DNA from: Coprococcus aceti
GTDB taxonomy: Bacteria; Bacillota; Clostridia; Lachnospirales; Lachnospiraceae
Assembly: GCF_025567285.1 (NCBI RefSeq)
Contig: NZ_JAOQJT010000004.1
Coordinates: 186,001 to 250,000, forward strand
Direction: 5' to 3'
DNA: 64,000 nucleotides
Below, piece after piece: positions 56,040 to 64,000 of this stretch. Under the pieces are notes generated by a model. That model had not been told where the DNA came from. It searched no databases and saw nothing but the letters and a program-made list of their open reading frames with translations. The translations under genes and the position numbers were made by a program. Numbering within the stretch: position 1 is the stretch's first letter; every line of letters begins with the position of its first letter.

Positions 56040-56068
56040 TTTACAAAGTATTCGATATAATCTATAAT
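56040..56068 (+). promoter_or_regulatory. Promoter of purM-purN-purD
   Basis: TTTACA, 17-bp spacer, perfect TATAAT. It lies 65 bp upstream of purM. A 7-bp hairpin (56086-56103, AAGGTGC/GCACCTT) is in the leader and has no T-run. Confidence 0.8.
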
Positions 56069-56133
56069 TTATTGGAATATTTGAAAAGGTGCCGGTGCAC
56101 CTTGTACAAAACAGATAACAGGAGGATAAGAAA

Positions 56134-57159
56134 TTGGATTACAAGAATGCCGGAGTAGATATTGAAGCTGGATACAAGTCTGTGGAGCTTATGAAGAAGC
56201 ACATCAAGACAACCATGAGACCCGAGGTACTTGGCGGAATTGGTGGATTCGCAGGAGCTTTCAGTCTCGCTAAGATCAAGGATATGGAAGAGCCTATACT
56301 TCTGTCAGGAACAGATGGATGCGGAACAAAGGTTCAGCTCGCTTATATTATGGACAAGCATGACACCATCGGAATCGACGCAGTGGCAATGTGTGTGAAT
56401 GATATCGCATGCTCTGGTGGAGAGCCACTTTTCTTCCTTGACTATATAGCATGTGGCAAGAACTATCCTGAGAAGATTGCAACTATAGTAAGCGGCGTTG
56501 CAGAGGGATGCAACCAGTCAGGAGCTGCCCTCGTAGGTGGTGAGACAGCAGAACATCCGGGACTTATGCCTGAGGATGAGTACGACCTTGCAGGATTTGC
56601 AGTAGGTGTTGTTGAGAAGAAGGATCTTATTACAGGAGAGAGCATTAAGCCTGGAGATACACTTATAGGTATCGCTTCAAGTGGAGTGCACAGCAACGGT
56701 TTCTCACTTGTAAGAAAGGTTTTCGAGATGACAAAGGAATCTCTTGATACATATTACGACGAGCTTGGCAAGACACTCGGTGAGGCACTTATTGAGCCTA
56801 CAAGAATCTATGTAAAGGCTCTCAAGTCAGTGAAGGATGCAGGCATTACGATCAAGGGATGCAGTCACATCACAGGTGGTGGATTCTATGAGAATATCCC
56901 AAGAATGCTTCCAGACGGAGTTCGTGCTCAGGTTAAGAAGGATTCATATGAGGTACCGGCTATATTCAAGCTTCTCGCAAAGAAAGGCGATATAGATGAG
57001 CATATGATGTACAACACATACAACATGGGAGTTGGTATGTGTCTTGCTATAGACCCTGCAGATGCAGATAAGACTATTGCAGCTATAGAAGCTGCCGGCG
57101 ACAAGGCATTTGTTCTCGGTACAGTTGTAGCTGGTGAAAAGGGAGTAGACTTATGCTAA
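56134..57159 (+). CDS. purM: Phosphoribosylformylglycinamidine cyclo-ligase
   Basis: The start is TTG with AGGAGG eight bases upstream. It has 341 residues. Motifs include GGFAGAF, SGTDGCGTKVQLAY, DIACSGGEPLFFLDY, GGETAEHPG and the late HITGGGFYENIPRML. It closes the imidazole ring of FGAM to give AIR using ATP. It overlaps purN by seven bases, which implies coupled translation. Confidence 0.97.
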   Translation: MDYKNAGVDIEAGYKSVELMKKHIKTTMRPEVLGGIGGFAGAFSLAKIKDMEEPILLSGTDGCGTKVQLAYIMDKHDTIGIDAVAMCVNDIACSGGEPLFFLDYIACGKNYPEKIATIVSGVAEGCNQSGAALVGGETAEHPGLMPEDEYDLAGFAVGVVEKKDLITGESIKPGDTLIGIASSGVHSNGFSLVRKVFEMTKESLDTYYDELGKTLGEALIEPTRIYVKALKSVKDAGITIKGCSHITGGGFYENIPRMLPDGVRAQVKKDSYEVPAIFKLLAKKGDIDEHMMYNTYNMGVGMCLAIDPADADKTIAAIEAAGDKAFVLGTVVAGEKGVDLC

Positions 57160-57779
57160 AGGTTGCAGTTCTGGTATCAGGCGGCGGAACCAATCTTCAG
57201 GCCATCATAGATGCCATAGATAATAAAGTCATAACAGATACGGAGATAGTTGCGGTCATAAGCAACAATAAGAATGCATTTGCTCTTGAGAGGGCGAAGA
57301 AGGTGGGAATAGCAGCGGAGGTCGTAAGCCCTAAGGATTACGCGGACAGAGCTCGATTCAACGAAGCACTTCTCGCAAAGCTTCAGGAGACCGGAGCGGA
57401 TCTTATAGTTCTCGCAGGATATCTTGTGGTCATACCTGAGATAGTGATAGATGCATATCCGAATAAGATAGTCAACATACACCCATCACTCATACCGGCA
57501 TTCTGCGGAACAGGCTACTATGGACTTAAAGTTCATGAGGCAGCCCTTGCAAGAGGTGTCAAGGTAGTGGGAGCTACGGTCCATTTTGTAGATAAAGGCA
57601 CTGACACAGGTCCGATCATCATGCAGAAGGCAGTTGCAGTACAGAATGGTGATACACCGAAAGCTCTGCAGCAGCGTGTGATGGAACAGGCTGAGTGGAA
57701 GCTTCTGCCTGCGGTTATAGACAAGATCGCCCATGGCAAAGTACATGTTGAAGATGGAATTGCAGTTGTAGAAGATTAG
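57153..57779 (+). CDS. purN: Phosphoribosylglycinamide formyltransferase
   Basis: It has 208 residues. The nucleotide loop is VLVSGGGTNLQAI. The catalytic Asn-His pair is in NIHPSLIPAFCG, and the Asp is in HFVDKGTDTGPII. It transfers a formyl group from 10-formyl-tetrahydrofolate to GAR. It starts within purM and ends 11 bases before purD, so the three genes form one operon. Confidence 0.97.
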   Translation: MLKVAVLVSGGGTNLQAIIDAIDNKVITDTEIVAVISNNKNAFALERAKKVGIAAEVVSPKDYADRARFNEALLAKLQETGADLIVLAGYLVVIPEIVIDAYPNKIVNIHPSLIPAFCGTGYYGLKVHEAALARGVKVVGATVHFVDKGTDTGPIIMQKAVAVQNGDTPKALQQRVMEQAEWKLLPAVIDKIAHGKVHVEDGIAVVED

Positions 57780-57790
57780 GAGGAATATCC

Positions 57791-59062
57791 ATGAAAGTAT
57801 TGGTAGTAGGAAGCGGCGGAAGAGAGCATGCTATAGTTACAAGTATTTCAAAGAGTGATAAAGTATCCAAGATATATTGTGCACCTGGCAACGCAGGTAT
57901 CGCAGCACTTGCAGAGTGCGTTGATATAGGTGTGATGGATTTTGACAAGCTGGTTGCATTTGCAAAGGATAAGGCAGTCGATCTGGTTGTTGTTGCGCCG
58001 GATGATCCGCTTGTTGCAGGTGCGGTCGATGCATTTGAGGCAGCCGGTATCAGAGCATTCGGACCTCGTGCAAATGCAGCAATCATAGAGGGCTCAAAGG
58101 CGTTCTCCAAGGATCTCATGAAGAAGTATGGCATACCTACAGCGGCTTATGAGAACTTTACAGATGCCGATTCAGCGCTCAAGTACCTTGAGACAGCCAC
58201 ATTCCCTATAGTTTTAAAGGCTGACGGACTTGCACTCGGCAAGGGTGTTCTCATATGTAATGACCTTGAGGAGGCAAAGGCAGGCGTCAAGGAGATCATG
58301 CTTGACAAGCACTTTGGTTCGGCCGGAAATACCATGGTAATAGAGGAGTTCATGACAGGACGTGAGGTATCAGTCCTTTGCTTCTGTGATGGAACAACGA
58401 TCAAGCCTATGACTTCAGCACAGGATCATAAGAGAGCAAAGGATGGAGATCAGGGACTCAACACAGGCGGAATGGGAACATTCTCCCCAAGTCCTTTCTA
58501 TACAAAAGAGATAGACGAGTATTGCATGGAGAACATCTACAAGCCAACCATGGCTGCCATGAAGGCAGAGGGCAGAGAGTTCAAGGGAGTTCTGTTCTGC
58601 GGACTCATGATGACACCAAATGGTGTTAAGGTTCTCGAGTACAATGCAAGATTTGGCGATCCTGAGGCTCAGGTAGTTCTTCCTCGTATGAAGAATGATA
58701 TTATCGATGTCATGGAGGCATGTATCGACGGAACACTTGATAAAGTTGATCTTCAGTTTGAGGACAATGCGGCAGTGTGCGTAGTTCTTGCATCAGACGG
58801 ATACCCTGTATCATATGAGAAGGGCTATCCTATACATGGACTTGAGAAGTTTGACGGCAAGGATGACTACTTTGTATTCCATGCCGGCACAAAGTTTGAC
58901 GGTGATCAGATCGTGACAAATGGCGGCCGTGTACTCGGTGTTACAGCAAAGGGCAAGGATCTTTTCGAGGCTCGTGCGAATGCATATGCTGCGACAGAGT
59001 GGATCACATTTGACAACAAGTACATGAGACATGATATAGGTAAGGCTATAGACGAGCAGTAA
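57791..59062 (+). CDS. purD: Phosphoribosylamine-glycine ligase
   Basis: It has 423 residues. The N-terminal VVGSGGREHAI and the ATP-grasp core (ADGLALGKGV, EEFMTGREVSVLCF, GGMGTFSPSPFY, EYNARFGDPEAQ) are typical. It joins glycine to phosphoribosylamine to form GAR, the substrate of PurN. The operon order is purM-purN-purD; purH, often between purN and purD, is absent. Biased codons suggest strong expression. A terminator follows directly. Confidence 0.97.
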   Translation: MKVLVVGSGGREHAIVTSISKSDKVSKIYCAPGNAGIAALAECVDIGVMDFDKLVAFAKDKAVDLVVVAPDDPLVAGAVDAFEAAGIRAFGPRANAAIIEGSKAFSKDLMKKYGIPTAAYENFTDADSALKYLETATFPIVLKADGLALGKGVLICNDLEEAKAGVKEIMLDKHFGSAGNTMVIEEFMTGREVSVLCFCDGTTIKPMTSAQDHKRAKDGDQGLNTGGMGTFSPSPFYTKEIDEYCMENIYKPTMAAMKAEGREFKGVLFCGLMMTPNGVKVLEYNARFGDPEAQVVLPRMKNDIIDVMEACIDGTLDKVDLQFEDNAAVCVVLASDGYPVSYEKGYPIHGLEKFDGKDDYFVFHAGTKFDGDQIVTNGGRVLGVTAKGKDLFEARANAYAATEWITFDNKYMRHDIGKAIDEQ

Positions 59063-59083
59063 TCTATAGATATATATTTACGG

Positions 59084-59122
59084 AAGAGGTTTTGAGAGAA
59101 TTTGTCTCAAAACCTCTTTTGT
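59084..59122 (+). terminator. Terminator of the purMND operon
   Basis: A perfect 14-bp stem (AAGAGGTTTTGAGA/TCTCAAAACCTCTT) has a seven-base loop and a T-rich end. Confidence 0.93.
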
Positions 59123-59147
59123 ATTCCTGTAATATATATGCTATAAT
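59119..59147 (+). promoter_or_regulatory. Promoter of clpC
   Basis: TTGTAT, 17-bp spacer, perfect TATAAT. The -35 overlaps the T-tract of the purD terminator. No CtsR- or CIRCE-type operator is recognisable beside it. Confidence 0.8.
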
Positions 59148-59191
59148 GAAGCGCATAAAATCCTAGATTATTTAGATTTGAGGTGGACTGA

Positions 59192-61675
59192 ATGAAATTA
59201 CCGTACAGCAAAGAATCTGACATAGTTATAAAAGAGGCAAACAGGGTGGCGAGGAAGCTTGGACAGAATTTTGTCGGAAGCGAGCATTTTATCGTTGCAC
59301 TGGCATCTGTAGCAGATACAACAGCGTACAGTATTCTGAACGAGAATGGTCTGGATATAGTTAAGATCATAGATGCGTTGAAGTATACATTGGAACCCGG
59401 TGGAGTAGTCACAGGGGAGAGAGACAAATATACGATGAGCGCAAGAAGGATTCTCGATGACTCACAGTATGAGGCGAGAAGACTCAATTCCCAGGAGGTG
59501 GGAACAGAGCATATCCTTCTGGCACTTATAAAGGAGACAGACTGTGTAGCTGTAAAGCTTATGGCATCAGAGAATGTAAATATCCAGAAGGTGTACACAG
59601 ACATACTTCTGGCCTGTGGAAGCGATGCGAATACGGTAAAGAGAGAATATGCAGCACTGAAAAAGTCGAGAAATAAGAGCAAGACATCCACACCTACACT
59701 GGATCAGTATTCCAGAGATCTGACACAGGAAGCACGGATGGGCAATATGGATCCGGTCATCGGACGTACAAAAGAGATAGAGAGAGTCATGCAGATACTC
59801 AGCAGACGAATGAAGAACAATCCATGTATGGTCGGAGAGCCGGGTGTTGGAAAGACTGCTGTTGTGGAGGGCATAGCATATCTCATAGCCCACGATGAAG
59901 TGCCGGATACTGTAAAGGGTAAAAGGCTTCTTTCGCTTGACCTTTCAAGCATGGTTGCCGGTTCCAAGTACAGAGGAGAGTTTGAGGACAGGATAAAGAA
60001 GGTCATCGGAGAGGTCATATCGGATGGCAATATCATATTGTTTGTGGATGAACTTCACACACTCATAGGGGCAGGCGGTGCCGAGGGTGCAATAGATGCG
60101 TCCAATATACTGAAGCCGTCCCTGTCACGCGGCGAGATCCAGATGATAGGTGCTACGACTCTGAACGAATATCGGAAGTATATAGAGAAGGATGCGGCCC
60201 TTGAGAGAAGATTCCAGCCGGTGTACGTGGATGAGCCTACAAGGGATGAGGCAGTGGAGATACTCAAGGGACTCAGACCATGCTATGAGCAGCATCACAA
60301 TGTCGATATAAGCGATGATGCGGTTGAAGCTGCGGTGGATCTGTCCATCAGATATATAACAGACAGATTCCTGCCGGACAAAGCCATAGATCTTATGGAT
60401 GAGGCATGCTCCAGAAAGAGGCTCGGATTCTCATCGGACAGACATAATTATGAGAAGAAAAAGGCTGTGGAGGCTGAGCTTACAACGCTCAACGACGATC
60501 TGGAGAAGGCACTCATGGCTGGCAATATAGAGGCGGCGGCAGAGGTGAGCGCGAGACAGAAGGAGCTTGCAAAGAAGAATGCAAGAAAGCAGTCTTCCAG
60601 CCAGAGAAATATCACAGTTCAGGAGAACGATATTGCGGATGTTGTGTCCGTGTGGACCAAGATCCCTGTGAGCAAGCTCACGGAGAAGGAGTCAAAGAAG
60701 CTTGAACGCCTTGAGAGTGAACTTCACAAGAGGGTAGTTGGCCAGGAGGAGGCTGTTACAGCCGTATCACGTGCTATCAAGAGAAGCAGAGTCGGACTTA
60801 AGGATCCGAAGAGGCCGATGGGATCATTTCTGTTCCTCGGACCTACAGGTGTCGGTAAGACAGAGCTTTCCAAGGCTCTTGCAGATATAGTATTTGGAAG
60901 TGAGGATGCCCTGATAAGAGTTGACATGTCGGAGTACATGGAGAAGCACAGCGTGTCCAAGATGATAGGTTCACCTCCGGGTTATGTAGGCTTTGAGGAG
61001 GGCGGACAGCTCAGTGAGAAGGTCAGGACCAATCCGTATTCTGTTGTGCTGTTTGACGAGATAGAGAAGGCTCACAGCGATGTGTTCAACATTCTCCTTC
61101 AGGTACTTGATGACGGACACATAACGGATTCCCAGGGAAGAAAGGTGGATTTCAAGAACACCATCATAATCATGACCTCCAATACAGGGGCACAGGGTAT
61201 AGTTGACCCTAAGCAGCTTGGATTTGTCACGGTAAGCGATGAGACAAAGGAACATGAGAAGATGAAGAGCAATGTAATGGATGAGCTCAAGAGAACCTTC
61301 AAGCCGGAGTTCCTGAACAGAATAGACGACATAATCGTGTTCCATGCCCTGAGCGAGGCAAATGTAAAGGATATAACCGGACTTATGTTAAAGGAACTTA
61401 AGAACCGTGTCCAGACACAGATGGATATTGAGCTTAAGTTCACCGACCATGCAAAGAAATATATCTTTGGAAAAGGCTATGACAAGAAGTACGGAGCAAG
61501 ACCACTCAAAAGGGCTATCCAGACATATGTGGAGGATGTGCTTGCGGAGGCGATGCTTAGAGGTGATGTCAAAAAAGGTGATACAGTCACAGTGTCAACG
61601 AAGAAAAAGAAGGAAGCCGACGGGAAAACCACTGAGAAAATATCACTTACAGCGAAACAAAAGACAGAGGATTGA
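59192..61675 (+). CDS. clpC: Clp protease ATP-binding subunit ClpC
   Basis: It has 827 residues. Two Clp_N repeats lie in 1-150. The first AAA+ domain has GEPGVGKT near 215-222. A short middle domain near 400-480 contains a UVR-like coiled coil (NDDLEKALMAGNIEAAAEVSARQKE). The second AAA+ domain has GPTGVGKT near 550-557 and VLFDEIEKAH. It unfolds proteins for ClpP in stress and quality control. In many Firmicutes clpC follows ctsR-mcsA-mcsB; here none of them is adjacent and the gene has its own promoter. A short Lys/Thr-rich tail ends the protein. Confidence 0.95.
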   Translation: MKLPYSKESDIVIKEANRVARKLGQNFVGSEHFIVALASVADTTAYSILNENGLDIVKIIDALKYTLEPGGVVTGERDKYTMSARRILDDSQYEARRLNSQEVGTEHILLALIKETDCVAVKLMASENVNIQKVYTDILLACGSDANTVKREYAALKKSRNKSKTSTPTLDQYSRDLTQEARMGNMDPVIGRTKEIERVMQILSRRMKNNPCMVGEPGVGKTAVVEGIAYLIAHDEVPDTVKGKRLLSLDLSSMVAGSKYRGEFEDRIKKVIGEVISDGNIILFVDELHTLIGAGGAEGAIDASNILKPSLSRGEIQMIGATTLNEYRKYIEKDAALERRFQPVYVDEPTRDEAVEILKGLRPCYEQHHNVDISDDAVEAAVDLSIRYITDRFLPDKAIDLMDEACSRKRLGFSSDRHNYEKKKAVEAELTTLNDDLEKALMAGNIEAAAEVSARQKELAKKNARKQSSSQRNITVQENDIADVVSVWTKIPVSKLTEKESKKLERLESELHKRVVGQEEAVTAVSRAIKRSRVGLKDPKRPMGSFLFLGPTGVGKTELSKALADIVFGSEDALIRVDMSEYMEKHSVSKMIGSPPGYVGFEEGGQLSEKVRTNPYSVVLFDEIEKAHSDVFNILLQVLDDGHITDSQGRKVDFKNTIIIMTSNTGAQGIVDPKQLGFVTVSDETKEHEKMKSNVMDELKRTFKPEFLNRIDDIIVFHALSEANVKDITGLMLKELKNRVQTQMDIELKFTDHAKKYIFGKGYDKKYGARPLKRAIQTYVEDVLAEAMLRGDVKKGDTVTVSTKKKKEADGKTTEKISLTAKQKTED

Positions 61676-61769
61676 TGTCGGATTAGATATTTGTGATGTG
61701 AGCATGATATACAGTAGTGCAAAGTGCGGAAAATTAAGCAGTAGAAATTAATATGAAATATTGGTGAAA

Positions 61770-61811
61770 ATGCATAATTTTGTAGAAAAAAAGGATGCAT
61801 TACTGTATAAT
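61770..61811 (+). promoter_or_regulatory. Possible promoter and repeated ATGCAT boxes before the 138-aa gene
   Basis: A perfect TATAAT (61806-61811) is present but the -35 is poor. ATGCAT occurs at 61770 and 61795, a 25-bp period spanning the -35 region. These are the only visible signals in the 236-base gap between clpC and the next gene. Confidence 0.4.
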
Positions 61812-61911
61812 GAAAATCACTAACGGATAGTATACAGAGATTATTGATATATATCAGGATATTATTGCGATAGAGTTCAGATCATACAACAACAACAGGA
61901 GGATAAGATCA

Positions 61912-62328
61912 ATGTCAGTAGTAAATGAATTGATAAATGCACAGGGGGAGTCATTGGAATTCGGTAATTATGAGCTTGGAGCAAAGACCAAGAAGGACGG
62001 TTTTGAGTTCCAGGGAGATATCTACAAGATAAAGACTTTCAACGAGATCACAAAGCTTGAGAAGAACGGAATGTTCGTATATGAGTCAGTACCGGGAACA
62101 GCAGTACATGGTTTCAAGGCTGATGAGAACGATGTTACATTTGTAGTTGAGGGACCAGAGAATGCGTCCATCACACTTGAGCTTGAGCCTGAGACAGAGT
62201 ACAAGGTTCACGTAGACGATGTATATGTCGGCAAGAACAAGACCAACCTCGGTGGCAAGATGAGCATAAGCGTAGATCTTGAAGAGGGCAGACCAGTCAA
62301 GGTTGATGTTAAGAGAGCATTTGACTAA
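61912..62328 (+). CDS. Conserved Lachnospiraceae-type protein of unknown function (138 aa)
   Basis: It has 138 residues and is mostly predicted beta strands (SLEFGNYELGAKTKKDGFEF, YESVPGTAVHGF, ENASITLELEPETEY, GKMSISVDLEEG). No signal peptide, TM or catalytic motif is evident. Strongly biased codons and an AGGAGG site indicate abundant expression. Similar short proteins in gut Clostridia are sometimes labelled endosialidase by database pipelines; nothing in the sequence supports that activity. It lies 23 bases before radA and may share its transcript. Confidence 0.8.
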   Translation: MSVVNELINAQGESLEFGNYELGAKTKKDGFEFQGDIYKIKTFNEITKLEKNGMFVYESVPGTAVHGFKADENDVTFVVEGPENASITLELEPETEYKVHVDDVYVGKNKTNLGGKMSISVDLEEGRPVKVDVKRAFD

Positions 62329-62351
62329 TATAGCATACACAGGAGATATTT

Positions 62352-63713
62352 ATGGCAAAAGGAAAACAGGTGTTTTTTTGCCAGGAATGTGGATTCGAAT
62401 CGACAAAATGGATGGGGCAGTGCCCCGGCTGTAAAGCGTGGAATTCATTTTGCGAGGAGAAAGTGACAGTAGGCGCCAAGAGCCAGTCCGGTAGAAGGGC
62501 TGTCGTGGCGCCTACAAGCATTTTGGAGGTGGAGACCACCGACGAGACGCGTTTTACCACAGGAATAGGCGAATTAAACAGAGTATTAGGCGGCGGGATA
62601 GTGAGCGGATCCCTTGTGCTGGTTGGAGGAGATCCGGGTATAGGTAAATCCACCATATTGCTGCAGATGTGCAGGAATATGTCAGAGATGGGACAGAAGA
62701 TACTTTATGTGTCAGGTGAGGAGTCCCTTTCACAGATAAAGATGAGGGCAGAGCGTATCGGAAATTTTACAAAGGATATGCTGCTTCTCTGTGTCAACAA
62801 TCTCGAGGATGTGGAGGAGTATGTCAAGAAGGACACTCCAAAGGTCATTGTTATAGATTCCATACAGACCATAGTTACGGATGACGTGGAGTCTGCACCG
62901 GGAAGTGTATCCCAGGTAAAGGAAGTTACAGCCAGACTCATGAGGATGGCGAAGCAGACAGGGATCGCCATATTCATAGTAGGACATGTTACCAAAGAGG
63001 GAACCGTGGCAGGCCCAAGAACCCTTGAACATATGGTAGATACAGTTCTCTATTTCGAGGGCGAGCGTAATGCCGGGTTTAGAGTCCTTCGTGCAGTAAA
63101 GAACAGATTTGGCTCGACAAATGAGATCGGTGTATTTGAGATGAAGGGAACCGGACTTGCAGAGGTGAAGAATCCGTCACAGCTTATGCTGGATGGAAGA
63201 CCTGATGACACATCCGGGTCTGTAGTAGTATGTACAATGGAAGGAACAAGACCGATATTGCTTGAGATCCAGGCTCTGGTGTGCCAGTCAAGCTTCAATC
63301 TGCCAAGAAGAACAAGTGTGGGACTCGACTACAACAGGGTAAATCTCTTGCTTGCTGTTCTTGAGAAGAGAGGCGGCATAGTTATGGCGGGCTGTGATGC
63401 ATATGTGAATATAGCCGGAGGTATGCGCCTTGATGATCCGTCGGCAGATCTGGGAATAGTATTTGCTCTTGTATCAAGCTTCAAGAACCGTGCCATACCT
63501 TCTGATATGGTCATGTTTGGAGAGATGGGACTTTCAGGCGAAGTGCGTGGAGTGTCAGGTGCTGAGCAGAGAGTACGCGAGGCCGCAAAGATGGGATTTA
63601 AGACCTGTATCATACCGAGATCCAATCTGGACAATGTGAAGAAGATGAAAGACCTTGGAGACATGAAGGTGGTAGGTGTCGCAAATATACAGCAGGCACT
63701 GGAGTATATATAG
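62352..63713 (+). CDS. radA: DNA repair protein RadA
   Basis: It has 453 residues. A zinc finger is formed by C10, C13, C24 and C27. Walker A is GGDPGIGKSTILLQ, Walker B is KVIVIDSIQT, and the family-specific KNRFGSTNEIGVF follows. The C-terminal Lon-like domain (from about 300) begins after SSFNLPRRTSVGLDYNRV. RadA is a RecA-like helicase that extends D-loops in recombination. A hairpin with an A/T-rich tail closes the gene. Confidence 0.97.
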   Translation: MAKGKQVFFCQECGFESTKWMGQCPGCKAWNSFCEEKVTVGAKSQSGRRAVVAPTSILEVETTDETRFTTGIGELNRVLGGGIVSGSLVLVGGDPGIGKSTILLQMCRNMSEMGQKILYVSGEESLSQIKMRAERIGNFTKDMLLLCVNNLEDVEEYVKKDTPKVIVIDSIQTIVTDDVESAPGSVSQVKEVTARLMRMAKQTGIAIFIVGHVTKEGTVAGPRTLEHMVDTVLYFEGERNAGFRVLRAVKNRFGSTNEIGVFEMKGTGLAEVKNPSQLMLDGRPDDTSGSVVVCTMEGTRPILLEIQALVCQSSFNLPRRTSVGLDYNRVNLLLAVLEKRGGIVMAGCDAYVNIAGGMRLDDPSADLGIVFALVSSFKNRAIPSDMVMFGEMGLSGEVRGVSGAEQRVREAAKMGFKTCIIPRSNLDNVKKMKDLGDMKVVGVANIQQALEYI

Positions 63714-63757
63714 AAGAAAATATTCAATCATATAAAGCACGATAATAGCGGTGAGCA

Positions 63758-63793
63758 TGGCCACAGTATCATTTGGTATTGTGGCCAAAATTA
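63758..63793 (+). terminator. Terminator of radA
   Basis: TGGCCACAGTA pairs with TATTGTGGCCA (one wobble) around an eight-base loop, followed by AAAATTATTT. The T-run is weak. Confidence 0.65.
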
Positions 63794-63819
63794 TTTCGTG
63801 TAAAATTCAATAAAAGTGC

Positions 63820-63848
63820 TTGACTTTGCCAAATGATGGTGGTATTTT
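63820..63848 (+). promoter_or_regulatory. rRNA-type promoter P1
   Basis: TTGACT, 17-bp spacer, TATTTT. It is the first of two tandem promoters after the radA terminator. Confidence 0.7.
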
Positions 63849-63905
63849 ATAAAAGCTGTCGCGTGAGACGAGATGAAACAGCTTGAAAAAAGATGAAAAA
63901 AGTTG

Positions 63906-63934
63906 TTGACATTAAGAAATGAATGTGATAGTAT
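63906..63934 (+). promoter_or_regulatory. rRNA-type promoter P2
   Basis: TTGACA, 17-bp spacer, TAGTAT, 86 bp after P1. The leader that follows (63941-64000) contains ACCTTGAAAAATTAACAAC, a word common just upstream of 16S genes in Clostridia. The part after each -10 is similar (GCTGTCGC and GTTGTCGC, then GAGACGAG and GAGAGGCGA), as if the promoter-leader unit had been duplicated. The 16S gene itself is beyond the window. Confidence 0.7.
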
Positions 63935-64000
63935 TTAGAAGTTGTCGCTGAGAGGCGAAAACATAGAGAACCTTGAAAAATTAACAACATGACAACCCTG

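Overview
The window looks like a Firmicutes chromosome of the family Lachnospiraceae. The grounds are type III glutamine synthetase, AddAB, class I PurE, ClpC, frequent TTG/GTG starts behind strong GGAGG sites, LytTR and eukaryote-like kinase families, and moderate GC. Coprococcus or a close relative is a reasonable guess, but the genus cannot be fixed from this sequence. No tRNA, rRNA body, CRISPR array, transposase or phage gene is visible. The right edge runs into tandem promoters and a leader that look like the start of an rRNA operon.

Region 1 (1-22.6 kb) is a non-canonical type VII (WXG100/ESX) secretion locus wired to Ser/Thr phosphorylation. In order it holds a truncated Ig-repeat surface protein; a kinase-TM-TPR protein shaped like EssB; an FHA-containing EssC-type FtsK/SpoIIIE ATPase; a LytTR regulator with a phospho-dead receiver; an unknown protein; a YukD/EsaB ubiquitin-like protein; five WXG100-type proteins in a row; a helical protein; a candidate effector with a long Gly/Ala-rich repeat; a DUF4176 protein; a zinc-ribbon/TM/TPR/YfaP-like protein; a PPP-type phosphatase; and two tandem transmembrane kinases. 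The first tandem kinase carries an extracellular ABC-type solute-binding domain. EsaA, EssA and a conventional EssB are not recognisable. The genes are nearly contiguous and co-directional. Codon use is more AT-rich than in the housekeeping genes to the right.

Region 2 (22.7-30.2 kb) holds pncC, a second phosphoesterase, glnN behind a leader terminator, a 320-bp block of nested inverted repeats and 41-bp tandem repeats, topB, a hexapeptide-repeat protein and a small FMN-binding-like membrane protein.

Region 3 (30.3-46.1 kb) holds addB-addA (double-strand break processing), an ABC exporter pair, an M18 aminopeptidase and a very large HTCS-like hybrid sensor kinase.

Region 4 (46.1-53.5 kb) holds purE, a PanG-like reductase overlapping panB, then panC and coaBC (pantothenate to 4'-phosphopantetheine), a VanZ protein, a small membrane protein and an M29-like aminopeptidase with a long N-terminal extension.

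Region 5 (53.6-64 kb) holds a LacI-sensor/GGDEF protein on the minus strand, a 26-bp perfect palindrome in the divergent intergenic region, purM-purN-purD, an orphan clpC with a strong promoter, a conserved small protein, radA and the rRNA-type promoter region.
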